This document shows, piece after piece, positions 58,607-64,000 of a stretch of 64,000 nt of DNA (positions within the stretch are counted from its first letter, which is position 1; each line of letters begins with the position of its first letter). The translations under genes were made by a program, and so were the position numbers. A model generated the notes under the pieces. That model did not search any database, was not told where the DNA came from, and saw only the letters and a program-made list of their open reading frames with translations. Origin of the DNA: Marchantia polymorpha subsp. ruderalis (taxonomy: Eukaryota > Streptophyta > Marchantiopsida > Marchantiales > Marchantiaceae). The stretch covers positions 13,218,501 to 13,282,500 of the forward strand of contig AP031351.1 in assembly GCA_037833965.1 (NCBI GenBank), written 5' to 3'.

Positions 58607-61600
58607 CTATGGTCGCTTTCGTCCACCTCCACCAGCGGTCCAACTTTTCCTACGACGAGACTTGAAGTTCTCTTTTGAACTTGTAACAAAGTTGTCAATA
58701 GGCCCCATATAATCATCGTCGTTGTTTTCTGCAAGGGCTGTATTGTCTTGTCGTTTAGAAGACGAGCCATATCCCCGGCTGTAACCGGCGTACAAATCTG
58801 ATTGGTGAGCCCTTGCTGGAGGCGTCCATCTCCCTTCCCGTGACTGCAAGTCCATCCATCGGGGCACCCCTCCGTTACGTCTTTGGTGTTTCGAACCAGG
58901 AGTAGAAAAGTCCGCGGGGGACAAACCTTGCTCTTCAGGTGGCCATGGAGCGGGCCATGGACGACGCTGCTGCTTTCCACCAACAATCCAAGAATAAAAA
59001 ATTACGACCAAATTCAATGACACCGATTAGCCACATCCATTTTGTCGTAAGAATGACACTGCCTAATCCCAAGCCCAAAATTTTGGAAGTTTTCTCCAAC
59101 CCGCGGTAGCTATGGTCCGAACGCAGGGAATAAAACTCAGCTTGTTCTTTTCAAAAGAGCAAACGCCTGGATGACCAGATTTGAAACAAACAAAGAAACA
59201 AAGAAGCCTTTACTATCGCTACTCACACAGGTGACAGGACAATAAAGCAACTAACCTTGCTGCATTCTCGAGCGAAATGCCCTTCTTCGCCACACTTAAA
59301 ACATAACGAGGCGGTTCTGTCCTTGTCACCTCCTGCTCTATCTCTATCTCTATCTGCTCTGCGAGTCCGCGTACAACCCTGTCATGGAACAAAAAACTTC
59401 TACATAAACTTGGGGCTCATAAAATTTTCAAAATGTGCAACACAAACATACGCACCCGATGTTTCAGGTCACATCAATCTTCTAAAATTTCGAACCTTCG
59501 AAAGCAACAACAATACCAAGTAATCCATAACGCACCGTTCCAGTATGACCCATTTCGCCACACATGAAACACGAGACAGGTACAGGAGAAGTGTCCACAA
59601 TATCAACACACGACAGGTGTCCGAACTCCTTGCAGATGTAGCATTGCACTTGCTGCGTCACGATCAACACACTACGGTCAATTCATAAAATGTCAATCTT
59701 CGTGATAAAATACCAACTGAACCATAATGCTCCAGTTAACAATTATACCTCCAAGTCCTGTTCGTCGTACTCATAATAACACGTTGGAGCTTCGTGACCA
59801 GAGCGTCCACACAGGAGACAGATAAACTCATCTCCTCTACTTGTCGGAGTCCGTAATCCCTTGTTGGGACAGTTCTTTGCAATATGGCCTACTTTCCCGC
59901 AGATGTAACAATCTGTTTTCTGCAAGCACGGGGTGACACGTCTGTTCTGAGAATATTTCTACATAAAATTACATTTACAATGGCATGTATTCTTCTTGAC
60001 TTCAGTACTTTGAGAAGAGATCCTTCTCACACTTAGGTGTATGTAATAACGAAACGGTTTGCCAAAAATACCTGAGGACAGTCCCTTCCATCGTGTCCAA
60101 AAGTTCCACAGACATAGCAAGGCTTGAGTCGGCGACCTTCGGCACAATCGACGGCCAGATGACCAACTTTGCCACAATTATAGCACGACTGATCCTGCTC
60201 TTCTGGAGGATCGAAATAACGTGGTCCACGCTGGAAACACAATGCACGTTAGGGTCGTGTATAATCTATTTTCTAAACCAGCCAAAGGAAATGGATCCAA
60301 ACAACTTGTGATGGTTTTAAATAACATTATATAGAGGGGCGGCAATCCCTCCAGTTTAAAAGTAATCAACAGATCTGCGCGATTCCTGTTTCCCTGCACT
60401 TAAAACAGATTAACTCGAGAAGACGATCTAACTTCAGTCCTGCGTTCGACACTACATTCTACACAACACATACTATCACCCGTCAGACACACCCTCTACA
60501 CAACACATACTATCACCCGTCAGACACACCCTGCACAACAGCGGAACCACCTTGTCGCCATTCAAAAGTTCCTACACCCCTAAGCTAAAGACCTTACAGA
60601 CAAGCATGACCATAATCCCAGCTGATGGACGGTTAAGCCGTGAGTAGGAATACGAGTGATGATTCAAAAGTGCCCTTCCTGCACAAGTGCCTCTAGATTC
60701 TTCGTCTAGAACCCTCAAAAGCTCTAACTAATAGCCAAGTAGTAGATGAAATTATGCATTTTGGTCGAAGAAGTGACTCACCAAAAGTTTGCGCATGACC
60801 ATACTCTCCTCTGCATCAAGAAGTTTCACTTCTTTCACGTGAGATTTTGCTTTAGTTTGATCGTTGTCTCCGCCTTTCTGCACTCCGAAAGGTAGAAATT
60901 ATTGCCCACTAGTGCAATGACGCAAACAAGAAAGGAACGTCCACTAAGAACAGCAACGCGGAGCTCCTCCAAACCAAGTTGTTCAGAGGGGTGGGGAGCG
61001 TCACGCAGTCACGACTACAAGTCGAGGCGAAAAGACTTCTTGAGTCGGTATAACAGTCACCTGCAGAAAAGGGAAACAGATTTAGGACCGAGTTAGCCCT
61101 CGAACTGTCTTACAGCGGAGAATCGACATATAGGTGCAACAGACACCAGCACAAAACAATTGCTTTACCAGATCAGATGTTCACTAAAAATAAAGTTCTT
61201 TATTATTCGCGTGCCTTCCACAGTTTCGATAAATTTTTGGTTAACCTTCCCCGATAAAGTTGAACTGCGAAGCTTCATATCCCTACTATTTGCAATATAT
61301 TCACGATGTACTCCTATATTCTCTCTTCTTCTTGTCGCTGCTTAGCACTGGAACTGAATAATATCATATTTGACAATAGTGTAAAAACGGAAATCAAAAA
61401 ATATGTTCGCAGGTGAACAGCGCAAGATCATCAAGTAACACACCATTACCATAGTAAACCAGGGCAACTAATCTCATACCAACAGCATGGCTCCAGATAC
61501 AGATGAACAGAAGTAACAGATGCACCACAACATGACCGCTTCCAGCTCAAACTTGAAGCTCCTCGCATAGTTTCTCAAGGTGGAGTTAGCTAATAGACTG

Positions 61601-64000
61601 TTTACATCTTATTTGAGTGCATCTCGTCTTGTCACTCCTTAAGATGTAGAATGTTCGCAACTGGACATATATTTGTCATTATTCGGTGGCAGGTTGCATA
61701 TCGAACTTTACGTCGCTAGAACAGCTTAAGTGCTTCCTCCTATAACTGCTCTTGACCTTCGAGGCTCGGTCTTGAAACACTCGCAAGAAACAGCGTGTAT
61801 ACCTTTCATTCACTTAGACTGCACACAAGCTATACGCCTGCTTGCTACACAAGTCCAGGTCTGACACTGATGCTTCATATCCTTGAACTAGAAGTAAACA
61901 ACCTGAGATATGCTGCTAACAACAATCAAATATGATATGGTGAGGCCATAAGAGTTCTTCAATATGTCGTTTTCAACCAAGATATGATAGCCCCCGCCTG
62001 TACTGAAAGCAATTCTTGGCTGTTCTAAACTGCTTTGACGAGCTCTGTTTGTTTTCTTCACACGTTAAGCTTTCTCTATAACAACGATAGCCTTCATTTT
62101 CATCTTGCAGGAGGTACTTCAAAGCTAATATAATCTGACGCTTGCAGATGTTCAAGTCGTAGACAAATGACATATTTCTGTTACTGTTTTAGATCAATTT
62201 GTCAGTAAGTAGCATATTGAAAGCTCGATGACTATGTTACCAAGTCCTGTGAAGTGTCTGTTATTTTAGGACTATCATTCGACAGATTGTTAGAATGATA
62301 ATGAGTTGCGAGTTTGTCTGTCGAGGTTTTTTCCCGACGGTAATTACATGCATAAAAATTCCCGTTATTGACACAAAAATCCGTTCCGAAACCAGGCTCT
62401 GACTAACCAGTATCTGAAATAGAAAATGTTCGGCATCCTCTTCAAATCAAGATTCATTTGAAATTAACATCAGTTTGGTACGTTTGAGCAGTATTTCAGA
62501 ATGTCAGGAAAACGTTTTAATTTGTAAACTCCTAAAAGTTTCTTCTTACTACTTCTTCTCCACTTGGCTTCTATCTTCTGTCATAGTTCCGTCCTATCCT
62601 GTGCTGGCAAATTCTTGTTCAGATTCGAGTTGTCTGTCCATTCTCCTTTGCTACCGTAACTTCTTAAAACCTTTTGAAGACTGATTTAAACTAATGTCCG
62701 GTACATTTCTCTTTGCTACATTCTTGCTAAACAAAATGAAAAATGTGAACAATGTAACCTTCGGACATGAAGTCAGCACAGAGAATGCTTTCCCGTTGAC
62801 ACTCCTAATACAATCATAGCTGACATCTACTGACCTACTTCAGTCGATAGACACACGGTATATTACCTCTGAAAATGAAACTCTATAATCAATTGCTAAC
62901 AACATTAATATCATATTGTGATCTTTGTAATCTATGAAAAACTTCCAGAAACCGGCAGTATGTTCCACACTTCTATCCTCTGTATGACAAAAATGCTGCG
63001 GTTTGATAAAGGCAAATTCAGTGCTCGCATGGAATTCTATCAACTGAAGGACATTTTGATGAATTGTGAGGCTACCATGTGCATCTCCTTTCTTTGATTA
63101 GAGAAGCATGGTACCTGAATAGAAGGCAACACTGTAAATTTCACCTTTAACTGTTCAATTTTTACAGTGTCCTAGTTAGGGCTCAGAAGTCTGGTAAGAG
63201 TCATGAAATAGTTACAATGACCTTAACTACATCATCTCAAACTCACTGGCGTGTAACAACTCAGCAATTTCACCTTAATTTTGACAAAGCTATGAGTCCT
63301 ATTCATACCTGATATGAGACAACAAAATGGCATTTGCAGCAAATGGTGTGGCCCATTCTCCAGCTCCCCAATGAAGCCTCATAGCTAGTTAAAAAACATG
63401 GAAAATGGCATGCAAGGATTCGAATTCGGAACATACTCTTACCTTCTTCTTCTTCTTTTCTTTCTTTTCTTTCTTCCTCTTTTTCCTCTTCTTTCCTCCA
63501 CCTTCATCTGGGGCGTCCTCTGCTTCGAAAAGGTCTGCGGCAAGCACAAGGTTTCCTTCGCCGTCCTCCTGTAGCTCGCCTTCCTCCGGAGTATCGCTCC
63601 TGGACAACGGTTCTTTGCACTCGTCTGCAGCAACAGAATTTCCCTCACTGCTGCGCTTCTCAACAATCAGCTCCTCCTCTGCACGACCATCTATAATGAC
63701 AACACCCTCATCTGCCGCCCGAGGCTCTAGCTTCCGCCTCTTCTTGGCTTTCTCGACAATGTGCAAACTCAAATCTTCATTCGCATGACTGTCATCTTCA
63801 TCTCCAATATCATCATCATCAGCTTCGCCATCCTCCTGCTCACCTCGCTGGACAACCGAATACCTCCGGGTCTCCAAATTCAGCCCATACCCCTCATCCT
63901 CCACGCTTCCTTCGTCCTCGTCGGCTCCTCCGCCGCCTCCACCATAACCACGGCTCCCTTTCGCCACACCTTCGGAGCTTCTCGGCGTCTCCTGGCCCAA
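58607..64000 (-). CDS. CCHC zinc-knuckle RNA-binding protein (AIR/TRAMP-like), 5' end outside the window
   Basis: Seven phase-0 exons on the minus strand: 64000-63443 (partial), 60877-60782, 60230-60072, 59919-59749, 59652-59536, 59378-59256 and 58969-58607. At least 528 residues. The N-terminal exon is acidic, then lysine-rich (nuclear-type), and has no start codon in the window. [15 protein letters not shown] leads into seven CX2CX4HX2-4C knuckles: [82 protein letters not shown] (split by an intron) and [14 protein letters not shown]. The layout, including the short fifth knuckle, matches the plant zinc-knuckle family of Arabidopsis At3g43590. Family relatives such as yeast Air1/2 bind RNA for nuclear exosome surveillance. 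The C-terminal tail is RGY/SRGY- and arginine-rich. The first intron, 60878-63442, is 2.6 kb and holds no other gene I can see. Confidence 0.9.

Noticed and set aside
63405-63788. 127-codon plus-strand frame rich in phenylalanine and serine
   Set aside because: It is the antisense of the lysine- and glutamate-rich first exon of the zinc-knuckle gene.

Overview
The window looks like nuclear DNA of a land plant, most likely a bryophyte. Nearly all recognisable genes are plant-type (SPPL1, plastid FAD synthase RIBF, plastid NFU, a conserved plant 2OG dioxygenase, a plant LRR protein). They are split by short GT-AG introns, their flanks are CT/GA-rich, and they sit as gene islands between very AT-rich intergenic blocks full of transposon remains. 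The bryophyte call is an inference from this architecture and from an organellar-type intron reverse-transcriptase fragment. It was not tested by any search.

Layout: 1552-3982 (-) signal peptide peptidase-like 1; 6038-8363 (-) plastid-type FAD synthase; 9.4-13.4 kb AT-rich block with a decayed hAT-like transposase; 14721-18680 (+) metallo-beta-lactamase-fold hydrolase with a tandemly duplicated exon; 20517-23843 (-) 2OG-Fe(II) dioxygenase, divergent from a small membrane-protein candidate at 24456-24860 (+); 25481-27079 (-) NFU iron-sulfur scaffold; 28372-28958 MITE with 9-bp target duplication; 30130-30753 (+) RbfA; 31403-34825 (-) MFS transporter of the ZIFL type; 37989-38294 (+) CX9C protein; 38.3-41.3 kb AT-rich block with palindromes and a group II intron RT fragment; 43277-44557 (-) secreted LRR protein; 45-51.4 kb moderately GC-rich with no gene I can identify; 51.4-57 kb AT-rich with a foldback, a decayed Ty1/copia element and an ~85-bp tandem repeat; 58607-64000 (-) a seven-knuckle CCHC zinc protein that runs off the window end.

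The genes do not form a pathway or cluster. Several serve organelles (FAD synthase, NFU, RbfA, CX9C protein), which is common in plant genomes. Gene models were assembled by hand from splice signals, reading-frame phase and remembered family conservation. Exon phases close without a frameshift in all the main models. Most first exons (UTRs, and the N terminus of the MFS gene) remain unresolved.

I found no clearly new multi-gene system. The best leads are the duplicated, frame-preserving 51-nt exon in the hydrolase, the nuclear fragment of a group II intron maturase beside nested palindromes, and several compact foldback structures, one of them flanked by direct repeats inside a gene intron.
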